In this document: positions 32,561 through 41,981 of the stretch, one piece after another
Numbering within the stretch: position 1 is the stretch's first letter
Layout: every line of letters begins with the position of its first letter
Assembly (NCBI GenBank): GCA_015679605.1
Contig: JAAAVE010000032.1
Location: forward strand, 1-42,735
From: Podila epigama
Lineage: Eukaryota; Mortierellomycota; Mortierellomycetes; Mortierellales; Mortierellaceae
Direction: 5' to 3'
Length of the DNA stretch: 42,735 bases
Notes under the pieces: generated by a model
Database searches by the model: none
Seen by the model: the letters and a program-made list of their open reading frames with translations, nothing else
Told to the model about the DNA's origin: nothing
Position numbers and translations under genes: made by a program

Positions 32561-32750
32561 TTTTTTTTTTTTTTTTTTTTATTCTCTGTCTTTTCTACCA
32601 CCGTGTAGCATGAAATATCAAAAGAGTGGCAAAAATATTTAATTTTTGGCTTTTGTACAGAGATAAACAGCAGACAGACTTTGCAGACAAACAGACTATG
32701 GACAATGGTGAACCACACCTCACCTCACCAACATGGTCCACCTGTAGCAA

Positions 32751-32758
32751 TATAAAAG
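32751..32758 (+). promoter_or_regulatory. TATA box (TATAAAAG) for F-box copy C
   Basis: A consensus TATAAAAG starts 89 bp upstream of the ATG at 32840, with pyrimidine-rich sequence containing TCATTC and TTCACT motifs in between, as in many fungal core promoters. Confidence 0.6.
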
Positions 32759-32839
32759 CAAGACTATCCACAACAACAATTCTCTCCACTTTTCATTCCG
32801 CTTCATCTATCATTCACTACATCGCTTCCACATTCACTC

Positions 32840-34927
32840 ATGGCCGACAATCCGTTTTCTCAACCACCTCGAAAGTCTCGAAAGCTTCGACATCCTCAAG
32901 ATGTTCAAGAATCTCGAGAACCTCAAGAACCTCAAGAGTCGCAGCCTCATTTTTCGATGGTGCGTACAGCCAAAGCAAGGCAGAATCCACTTGAAATCCC
33001 AGAGATCCTCGAATACGTCTTGGCGTACCTCAGTGACAGGGATCTCAACAGTGCCCGTTTAGTGAACCGCCAGTGGTGTGCCAGCAGCCGCATGATATAT
33101 TCGCCTCCGTTGGTCTTTAGAAACAGCTTTGCCCGTCCGTCGAGGAACCAGACCCAGACCTGGGCCGCGCTCGCTCAAGCCACAAGTGTCCGTTGGACGT
33201 GCGACAAGTACTCGGATAGTACCAAATCCGCCTTTGAGACGTGCCTTCAACTCATTTCCGAAGCCAGACACTCCCAAAACACCTGCACGACCTCTAGTTC
33301 TGGCCTGGATTTTCGTGTTGGTCGTAGGCCACTGACGGAATTATACCTTTTTTGCAGTATCCCACCCGAGATCATCACGGTGGCTAGCGCGCAGCTGCCC
33401 TGGCTGACCACTCTCCATGTGGCATCTTATTATGATGAGTTCTCGCTCCAGGATATTCTTCGCCAGTTCCCCAACTTGATATCTCTCCATCTCCAGTCGC
33501 TTCCCGGCCCTGTGTGTGGTGATGGAGACATTTACCTAGCATCTTTGAGAGCCAGAGAGAGGCTCAGAGCGAAACGTCATTCCTGCATCAACCTGGGTAC
33601 AATGGAGCAAGTCACGAGGATCATCGTGCCGGAGCCAGGGGAGAGGGCCCTCAAGCTCCAGTCGTTGACGCTCCAGTCGATCAGCATCATCATGGGAGCA
33701 TTGATCGACATCATTGCAGTGTGTCCGCATCTCCTAGATCTGACGGTCGTTTCAATCCATTGTTATGAGCGGATGTGGCAAGGGAGATTTTTGATTACAA
33801 ACCAATTTGCTGCCCTCCTTGCCGATGCCTGTCCAAGTCTCCGCAAGCTCCATTACTCTACCAGGGGTGCCGGCCTGACCGATAGCGAACTCGAGTCGAT
33901 GGTAACACACCTTCCAAAGGTCACTCAATGGGGTTTTGTGCAACGGCAAGGCTATCCGGAGCTATCTCGCATACTCCAACCCTTGACCAACGTAATCACC
34001 TCTTTTGTGCTGTGTGAAACAGAACTTTCAACCTCGACCGTCATGACAGGAAAAGTCCCACTAAAGGCTTACCTTCACGAGTTCCTGTGCAACTCGCCAC
34101 ACCTACTCCATCTAAAAGTGGTTCACTTCCATCTTCGCATCGAGGATCTTCTCTCCTTTTTGCCACAAGGGCCTCAATACGATTCTCTTGAAGATGCCAT
34201 GGCCGTGTGGAGAGCGCAAAATTGCACCGGGGCGCCGCCCAAGATTTGGGCTTGTCGCGGCCTCCAGACACTGACGATTCGCTTCTTGACATACATTGAT
34301 GTCAATGACCCAGTGTCTCCCTTTCTCACGCGGGTCCTGTTTGGGTACCTGTCCAGGGTATGCCCGGCGCTGACGAGCTTGAATCTCATAGTACCGAAAC
34401 AACCTTTGAACCTCAAGAGTGGACTCTGTCTTCTGACACGACTCGAGCGACTCGAGGTCTTTACGCTTGGGTTTATCGATGATGAATTTGATTGGAAAGA
34501 GTTGAAAAATACCATGGATTTGTCGTGGATGGCTCGTCACCCGCTGCCGCGAAAGTTGGCTGTTGCTCGGATGCAGGAGTGGAGCATGTGGGACTCACCA
34601 GAGTCAGGTACGGAAAAAACATATATGCAACTGGACCATCAGAATCTCAACAAAGGTCAGGCGGCCGTGCAACAATACGACGCGTCTCAATGGCAAGATC
34701 TTGGGTCACTGGAAGATGTCCGAAAATGCCTTTTGGCGATGGAAGAAGGCACCGCGAAATCCTACCGATGCTGGTTGTCTTTGAGGTACATGGGGTTGAC
34801 CCAACATAGATGGGACATCATGGCAAAAAAGAGGATGGCGATGGCTGTCTCGGCTGTGCGACCGGGTATCTCGACTTTGAAAAAAAGCGAAGTGGAGGAG
34901 ATCAATCTGCCCTACTGGGGAATATAG
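32840..34927 (+). CDS. F-box protein with leucine-rich-repeat-like C-terminus (copy C), 695 residues
   Basis: Intronless and complete. The N-terminus is basic with RE/PQE repeats (ESREPQEPQESQ). The F-box is at about residues 52-85 (EIPEILEYVLAYLSDRDLNSARLVNRQW), closely matching copy A (SIPEILEHVLSHLNRTQFLHSARHVCRLW). Downstream, CPHLLDLTVV, CPSLRKLHYST, SPHLLHLKVVHF, ACRGLQTLTIRF, CPALTSLNLI and LLTRLERLEVFTL form a leucine-rich solenoid. It ends with a domain shared with copy A (LGSLEDVRKCLLAME, YRCWLSLRYM, AVRPG). It is a probable SCF substrate adaptor. It lies in the opposite orientation to copy A, with copy B between them. Confidence 0.86.
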   Translation: MADNPFSQPPRKSRKLRHPQDVQESREPQEPQESQPHFSMVRTAKARQNPLEIPEILEYVLAYLSDRDLNSARLVNRQWCASSRMIYSPPLVFRNSFARPSRNQTQTWAALAQATSVRWTCDKYSDSTKSAFETCLQLISEARHSQNTCTTSSSGLDFRVGRRPLTELYLFCSIPPEIITVASAQLPWLTTLHVASYYDEFSLQDILRQFPNLISLHLQSLPGPVCGDGDIYLASLRARERLRAKRHSCINLGTMEQVTRIIVPEPGERALKLQSLTLQSISIIMGALIDIIAVCPHLLDLTVVSIHCYERMWQGRFLITNQFAALLADACPSLRKLHYSTRGAGLTDSELESMVTHLPKVTQWGFVQRQGYPELSRILQPLTNVITSFVLCETELSTSTVMTGKVPLKAYLHEFLCNSPHLLHLKVVHFHLRIEDLLSFLPQGPQYDSLEDAMAVWRAQNCTGAPPKIWACRGLQTLTIRFLTYIDVNDPVSPFLTRVLFGYLSRVCPALTSLNLIVPKQPLNLKSGLCLLTRLERLEVFTLGFIDDEFDWKELKNTMDLSWMARHPLPRKLAVARMQEWSMWDSPESGTEKTYMQLDHQNLNKGQAAVQQYDASQWQDLGSLEDVRKCLLAMEEGTAKSYRCWLSLRYMGLTQHRWDIMAKKRMAMAVSAVRPGISTLKKSEVEEINLPYWGI

Positions 34928-35329
34928 ATGAATATATATTTTTGGGCCCCTTTTGTATGAAGTTGCATTGAGGTTTAGGATAGCATAGAGATATGGGGAT
35001 GCAAAGAATACGCGTCATAAGCCAATCAGCGATATAAAAAAATGAACATGAACTGCACGGTGACTACAAAAGTATGTGGCAGGTAGCTGAAGTAAAAAGT
35101 TGAAATGGGAGACCAGTGCCGGCGTCCATTGTGCTGATGCAGGTTGTGACTGGAGAGAGTTGTTGCCAAGCTCTATCCTAAAAGGCATGCCTTTGTTGAG
35201 AAAAATAGTGGTCACGGGATATTTTATTTTGGTGGCAAATATATCATGGCATACATTCCCACATCTTTGACTCTTCTTCAAACTTCAGCACATTCTCCAC
35301 TCCTTTTCCTGAAAATTAACAACAATGGA
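34928..35329. other. Intergenic region upstream of MLH3
   Basis: About 400 bp between two plus-strand genes. It contains a CCAAT box with a TATA-like element (listed separately) and otherwise nothing I can assign. Confidence 0.5.
35020..35039 (+). promoter_or_regulatory. CCAAT box followed by TATA-like element
   Basis: AGCCAATCAG (35020-35029) is followed directly by TATAAAA (35033-35039), about 290 bp upstream of the MLH3 start. The same AGCCAATCAG decamer occurs on the minus strand at 13848-13857. The element could drive MLH3 with a long leader. The spacing between the two boxes is shorter than usual, so this is tentative. Confidence 0.4.
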
Positions 35330-38300
35330 ATGGCATCCATTCAACCACTGGCCTCTAACGTAGCTGACGAACTGCGTGCCTCACTCGTCATCAACTCTTT
35401 TGAACAATGCGTCAACGAACTGATTCAAAATGGTACCTTGAGTTATTCCGTCTGCATCTTTTGCATTGAAAATGAGAAAAAGAGACAGACTCTAAAACGT
35501 TACCCTTATTCATGCTCATTTTTTTTCTTTATTGGAATGATAGCCATCGACGCCAGAGCAACCGTGGTAGAGATCAGGATCGATATTGCTTGCCATAGTC
35601 TACAAGTCTCGGACAACGGAGAGGGGATCACGTCAGCAAACATGTCACGCATTGGGGCGCGATACGGTATCAACATTTGCCAGTGTGCTCAAGGAAAAAC
35701 ATTCGCATGACAAAGACTTGCAGCAGTACAAGGATTTTTTCTGACATTCTTCTATTTCTTCTCAACAGCAACGTCCAAATGCACATCAATTCAAGATCTG
35801 GACACCATTACCACATATGGGTTCAGAGGCGAAGGTAAAAACTCGGTTTGATATCGCTTGACACTCATCGCCACCAACTTGTTGTTCACTGGTTTTTAAC
35901 CCTTTGAATGACAGCCCTGGCAGCCATTGCCGGGATGTCTTTGCTCGATATAGTTTCCAAGCCTCGTTCTCAGGAACAGGCTCATTCTGTCATATTCAAG
36001 GTATTGTGGAGCACCATACATGATCGAATGCAGCTGGATCTTTTTCAGTTTTTGGACTAATTCACACATATGGAACTTTTTTTTTTATCTGGCATAGGGT
36101 GGTGACAAGTTGTTTTGTGGGCCGTCAAGCAAGATACTCAGATTTCATCATGGTACAACAGTATCTGTCCGAGACTTGTTCTACAAGGTTTGTTGTCACT
36201 GTCTAGTCCCAGTTTAGTCCAAAGTGAGGCGAAAGCTTGTTTTCAGCATGTTCATACGTCCTTCTTTTGAAATCTCATGTTCCTTTTAATAGTTCCCGGT
36301 GAGGCAACGGCACTGGTCCGAGGCCACGGGCGCCAAGATTGACATTGAGGTTGACAGGGTGAAACGAACGGTCGAGACACTGGCTCTTATCAACCCGTCA
36401 GTTGCGTTCACCATGACGGACATGGCCAAGGGCACCAAAGTATTTGCATGCAAAAAAGCGGATTCGCAGCAACAACGGATTATTTCGGTTCTAGGCCAGG
36501 CACTGTCGTCTGGCTTGACGTTTGTTCGGTCTTCTGGCACAGTTCCAGGCTATTCGTTTTCGGGGTATATGTCCACTATTGGCCATTATAACCGTTCACA
36601 CCAGTACATCTTTCTGAACAACCGGCCGATTATTACGGAGGCGATGCCCAAAGTGATTACCCAGCTCTTCCAGTCGAGCAGTTTCTCCAAAGATGGGCAA
36701 CAATCAGATCTTGATATGCGACGCTCGAGAGAGAGGCACCCAGTTTTTGTACTCACACTGAAATGCCCCGAGACAGAGTTTGACGTCTGTGCCGATCCTG
36801 CAAAAGTGATGGTTCAATTCAGGGTAAGAAAAAAAAAAAAAGAGTTGGGGAATCGTGGAATAATCTGGTTCATCAACTACACCCTGAAGGCTGATTTTTG
36901 TCCATGCAACTCTTAGGATGAGGAGCGTGTAATTGAAGTTGTTAGGGACGTAGTCATTTCGTTTTTGGAGCGACACCAGTTTCTATCCCAAGCTATGGCA
37001 ACCCACCTGCGTCATCAAACTGTGACTAAAAAGAAACAACAGAGGCTTGCGACGGGTCTCCGGGGGCTTACCACGTCTTTTGCTCACATGGCTCGCGTCA
37101 AATCATCCCAGCCTTCGAGAACAGGGCAGGCCGTAAAGGAGCAAGGTTGTCTCGAGTCTGAGGCGGCAGCGTCGACAACAACGACGGCACCATCGATGGA
37201 GTCCTTGACATGGGAAGAGGAGCTAGAGTTTGAGATGGACCACGATTGGATCGCGGCCATGCTCGATGTCGACTTTGAGGCGAGTGAGGTAGATTATGCT
37301 CCATCAGGAGCTCTACCTCCACCGTCAATACCTCCTCGAGCGACTAATATACCCAGTGGTGACTATCAGCGATTTGAAAAGAAAAGGCAAGTGTTTACCA
37401 ATTCCATTTGTTTTGTGGATAATTGCGGCACATCGCGAAACGAGCACGAGTACAGCGGGACTAATTTTTTTGACAAGGGGGGGAATGATCTTCTCTCCAT
37501 TTTTGGATTCCCGCAGGGCATCACTTCCTCATGCGAGTTCGTCGTTTGGGACACGACCGTTTCAGTCTGGCACTTCAACCATTTGGGCACAAGATGCTCT
37601 TCGGAAATGGTCCAATCCAGTGTTCGAAACAGCGCCGTTGCCAATCCCAAGTCTGCAGATTAACCCTGGTGGACTGGGGAAAACTTGGGGTGTGAATGAT
37701 GGAGGGAAGAGAGGCAATGGAGCGCGTACGGGGAGTACGAGTAGTCGCTTCTTCAAAACTGCGGAAAGTCAGTCAGGGTTTGTTCCGGATATGGATGTGC
37801 GCAATCTTCATCTGTCAAAGGAGCATTTGCGGAGTGCTCGAGTGATTTCACAAGTGGACAGCAAGTTCATTTTATGTGAGATGAAGGCGTTCTCGAACTT
37901 GACTCGGCGCACGATGGATACGCTTGTAGTAGTGGACCAGCATGCAGCGGATGAGCGGGTGCGGGTCGAGAGACTCATGCAGGAAATGTGCATGTGCTCT
38001 ATGACGGTAGACACAGAGACGACAGCGAGTCTGATGGAGATGGGCGCGTCCGAGTCTCGACCACATGTTATGGATAGTATGGCGATGGTACCGCCGCTCG
38101 ATATTACGCTGTCCAAACGTGAATGGCATGTAGCTGAAGCATATTCTACTTGGCTAGCGCGTTGGGGCTTTGTTTTAGAGCGTGAGAGTGCCTCAAGGTT
38201 TGGACTGGATACAGATGGAACTGGAGACGAGGATTCAGAAGCGGTCATGACAGTGTCGCACCATTTCCAGGAGAATGATGAGAACTCATTATCCACATTA

Positions 38301-39085
38301 TCAAATCCCTTTTCTGGACAGAGTGAGACAAGAGGAACACGGAAATATCAAGGAGGGGCGACTAGTGCGAGCGGTACTAAGAGTCGGTACAATGCTTTGA
38401 TGATGGAGTCGGATTTCATCCGAGGACGGGTGACAACATTGCCACGCGTGGTAGCTGACCGTTGTGTGGTTGACAGTAAGCTCACGCATGATCTTGTCAA
38501 GGATGCTCTGAGTTGGGCTGAAGAAAGTGGCCGAGGCTCGAGCATTGTTTTCAGGGATGACTCAAATAATGGCAAGTGCAAGTCCTTACTGGTTGCGCAT
38601 TGATTTTTTTCTTTTCTTTTTTAGATTGGATATGGTGTTGTACGAGTGTCTGTCTAATCGTCCATCTTTCGTTTGTCTTTGATATGTTTATGGATAATGA
38701 TACACTTTTAGGGCCATCAAGTTGGTTACGTTGCATTCGAGGATGCCCAAGGGGCGTTGTGGATATTGTGAATTCGAAAGCCTGTCGAGGCGCGATTATG
38801 TTTAATGATGTGTTGACGGTAGCAGAATGCGAGCGAGTGATTGTGAATCTTTCACAATGCGTGTTTCCATTCCAGTGTGCTCATGGGCGACCCAGTATCG
38901 TACCGTTGAGTGTAGTGAATGAGAGTTTATCTCCGGAAGACGAGGCAGTGGTGGAGGAGGGGGAGGAAGGTGCGGAGATTAAGCTGCGGATACGGGACAG
39001 AAGGCATCGTGGGACAAGACGTAGAAGGAGGCGGGCGTGTAGTGATTGGACGCAATGGCGACGCGATGCAAGCGAAAGAATGTAA
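35330..39085 (+). CDS. MLH3: MLH3, MutL-family DNA mismatch repair / meiotic crossover endonuclease (apparent one-base frameshift)
   Basis: Exons: 35330-35432, 35544-35666, 35769-35834, 35915-36000, 36098-36187, 36293-36823, 36917-38571, 38712-39085; about 1008 residues once a one-base frame change near 37465-37483 is allowed. The N-terminal GHKL ATPase has ELIQNAIDA, DNGEGI, TYGFRGEALAAIAG and GTTVSVRDLFYKFPVRQ. The C-terminal endonuclease domain has DQHAADERVRVE (the DQHAx2Ex4E metal motif, near residue 673), KACRGAI and QCAHGRPS, all as expected for an active MLH3. With MLH1 it forms MutL-gamma, which nicks DNA in meiotic crossover and mismatch repair. The last intron uses a GC donor (GCAAGT). 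The middle linker is disordered. The ATG at 35330 is chosen because the earlier ATG at 35325 runs into a stop. It converges on the TMEM135-like gene. Confidence 0.93.
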
Positions 39086-39209
39086 ATATTCAGTCATAGA
39101 AAGTAAAAGGTAGCAAAAATGTAAAGGGTCGTGTAGTCTAATTGAGAAAGATAGAAATAATCCGTTTTATTCTATTTTCTAAGGATGATCATTTTCTCAC
39201 ATTGTTTTT

Positions 39210-41398
39210 TCAGTTACGACCAAAGACACGAGTGAGGACGGTGAGATAATGTTTGTTGATGACGGACTGGTCGTTTTGGTAGAGGGTCATGAGGACACCC
39301 ATGGAGGCACTGAAGAGGGCAATGTCACCGTTTTTGATGTTGCGGACGAGGCCGCGTTTGAGGGCGAGCTTCCAGGTAGTTTCGAGAGCGCGTGGGAGGC
39401 AGTAGAGAGCCAGCTCCATCTGACGTCCGGGGGCCTCGATCAAGACAGCGAAACCAGAGACGATGCCGTTGAGGAGATAGTTCCAATTGGATTCGCGTTG
39501 TGTGATTCTGCGAAGCCAGCAAGGCATGTAGAAAGCGGCGAGGACGTAAACGGTCAAGAAGACACATGAACGGAGAGTTGATTTGATGTAGCGGTAAGCG
39601 GATTCTTTTGGATCCGAGACGATGCGCTTATGCTGGAAGACCAAGGTGACGATCTATTTTGTTATTCCCAAGTTATTCCCAAGTTATGATTATTTGTTTG
39701 TTTGTTTGCCAGTGACCCGAGTATTGTACATGATGAAAATGAAAATGGAAGCGGTTGGTATATAAAAAGAGAATTTTGAAAAACACTTCTTGAAAATACA
39801 AAAAAAAGAGAAACACGTTACCATGTTCAAGGTTCCGTACATCTTGACAGCGCGTCCAAACTCTCCCGAGATGGTATCGAGTGCATGACGCTGGCACGTG
39901 TAGAGAGGGTGCAAGAGCGCACAGCACTGGTAGTCATGATGGATATCAGATGGAAAGACAGTGGCAATGTTGGGGGAGATGTTTTCGCCAATAAAGTCGC
40001 GTGAGGTCATATTGGCAGGAATGCCAATGTTATCAAAGCCGCCGAGTCCTTGCTTGAGCAGTTCGAACTGTGACCGGAAAGTGTTGAGGAGTGGGTCGAA
40101 CATGGGGCCAAACTTTTGTGGGAGGCCCGAATGTTGCATGATGAAGTTGTAGTAGGATTTGGGCATGGCGTCTGGTTCAATGACACAAGAGTAAAGGTTC
40201 ACGGAGGCGGTCAGGGACATGAGCGCGGTGGCCGCAGATGCTGACATGCCCTTTGCAAGGTAATCGTCCCACCCATATGTTGTCATGAGGGCCTTGTTTC
40301 TCTTTGTGGTCTTTGACTTGTGAGAGTCACTCGAGAGAGAGAGAGCCTTTTCTTCTTCTTCCTGTGCGTCTGCTTCTTGGTCGAGTGCATCCCGAAGCGC
40401 GAGACGGTTGGAGGCTCGCTTTGCGTTCCTGTGTTCGGCCCATTTCTTCATTGCGTAACTTGATCCGAATTGGAGGGAGCGTGTGAAGAGGTAGAGAGTG
40501 AGGGCTGTGCGTCTGCTCTTGTTCTTGTCGAGGAACAAGGTCAATCCAGCAATGGATCCAGCGACAAAGGCATTGAGTCGATCACCCTCATGTTGAGGAC
40601 GGTAATACCGCATTGTGCAGAGCACAAGTTTGTAAGCGGACAGGAATGAGGATAGGAAAAACGCAAAGCCCACAGTATCGGACCCACCACTCTTTTTCAG
40701 GATGCTTGGGCTAATGTGGTTGCGTGAGAAAAAAAATATAGTTAGATTTTCCATTTGTACAAATCCGACTCGTAAAAAGAACAAAACAAGGAGGAAGGTG
40801 AGTGATGATTTACTTTTTGAAAACTTTGCCTCGAAGGATAACGGGCAAGACACCGATAGCATATTTGACGAGGTAGGCGACCATCCACGTCTTGAGAAAG
40901 CCACGGGTGACATTCTGGGAACAAGTCTTGCCTTCATGTTTACAACGATTGACACGCTTGTTGGTTTGCGTAATCTCTAGGTTCAGACGCTGTAGGTTAT
41001 GGCTTTATTTTTACCAGATGGTAGAGTGCATATCACATATGCAAAAAAAAAAGGTCCCACATGCATTCGCACAGGAAAAATGAAAACATATGAAAAAATA
41101 GGAGATGAGGTGAGTGAGAAACCCTTATAGAAAGAGCCTTTTGTTGCAACAAGTGTATCATGCTATCAAAATTTTGGTTCGAATCGCCATACTCTCACAC
41201 ACACACCCACACCCACACACTGCACACTCAGCAAACACACACTCATTGCACACACACACACCTGCTAAGACGCTGTAATCTCTGCTGAAAGTTGTTGAAA
41301 CCGGCAATGACTTTTTCAGTCTCTTTGTCAGTCAGTGCCTTGGACAATAGGGCAGCGATGGCCTCGAGAAAGTTTTCCCATGCATTGTCCATGTCCAT
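39210..41398 (-). CDS. TMEM135-family multi-pass membrane protein (peroxisome-associated), about 549 residues, four exons
   Basis: Exons: 41398-about 41258, 40989-40814, 40710-39822, 39653-39210. The matching region runs from CKHEGKTCSQNVTRGFLK through FAFFLSSFLSAYKLVLCTMR, LNAFVAGSIAGLTLFLDK, RRTALTLYLFTRSLQFG and CVIEPDAMPKSYYNFIMQHSG, in the order found in animal TMEM135. A second, related half follows, with CCALLHPLYTCQRHALDT and GIVSGFAVLIEAPGRQMELALYCLPRAL, so the protein looks like two copies of a Cys/His-plus-helices unit. Family members sit in peroxisomes, lipid droplets and mitochondria and affect organelle dynamics. The first junction is uncertain: the strongest donor (AG-GTGTGT) gives phase 2 with no matching acceptor, so I use TGT-GTGTGT with CTACAG-CGT. 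Exon 1 encodes a soluble amphipathic leader. Confidence 0.82.
41194..41262. repeat. CA-rich microsatellite cluster spanning a splice donor
   Basis: Several short (CA)n and CACACCC runs lie within the first intron of the TMEM135-like gene. On the transcribed strand the donor itself is a GTGTGTGTGTG run, which gives several overlapping GT donors in different phases. Confidence 0.8.
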
Positions 41399-41981
41399 GG
41401 TTTATGTGCTGGGGTTTTTGTTGTTGTTGTGTCAGTAGTGAGAGATGAAAAGAAAGGATGGATGGAAGTACAAGATGACGAGTAGGTAAAAGGGTAGTGA
41501 AGAGAAAGAGTGAGTAAGAAAAGATGAGGATGGGCAGGAATGCTCTCTACTCCTGCATCTGCTGCGATGATGAATGGACAGAAACAAGAAGAGCAAAAGA
41601 GAAAGAAGAAATTTCTGCACACGGACAAAGTGAACGAACGAGTATATGGAAAGAAAGCACAAAAAAGAAAATTTTCACTTTCCGAAAGTCAGTTCAGTCA
41701 ACCAGTCAACCTGTCTGCCAGTCTGTCAGTCTGTCACGCATTTCTTCACTCCTCCTCTTCCCAACCCCCCCGCATCAACCCGCCCATCCCTCTCCCCTTA
41801 AGAGGGAAAGGTAAAGTATAAAAATTTTCATTCTCCACATCGTATGAAAAGAAAAGAATTTTGCCACAAAGGTTTGTTTGAATGGATGGATATTTTTGTT
41901 TTTTTTTTATAAAAAAAAAGATGGCGACAGAAAAAAAAAAAAAAGTTAACAAGGAAAAAAGAGGTGAATTAGCAACAAAGA
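41399..41981. other. Intergenic spacer
   Basis: Upstream region of the TMEM135-like gene and 3' UTR of kinesin, both minus strand. It holds a CAGT/TGTC-type repeat (41690-41733), several A-runs near 41886-41945, and pyrimidine-rich sequence. No gene is seen. Confidence 0.5.

Larger units (their letters stand above)
32433..32839. promoter_or_regulatory. Divergent promoter between F-box copies B (-) and C (+), with an assembly gap
   Basis: About 400 bp separate two start codons on opposite strands. The gap at 32551-32560 is followed by a T-run of about 21 bases, so the real spacing is uncertain. A TATA element for copy C is listed separately. CACCTCACCTCACC is a short tandem repeat at about 32716-32729. 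Confidence 0.6.

Noticed and set aside
36965-38603. Two separate genes (36965-37663 and 37296-38603) in place of one MLH3
   Set aside because: The first carries the end of the ATPase half and the second the endonuclease half of the same family, one base out of register at a homopolymer. One broken or mis-sequenced gene is the simpler reading.
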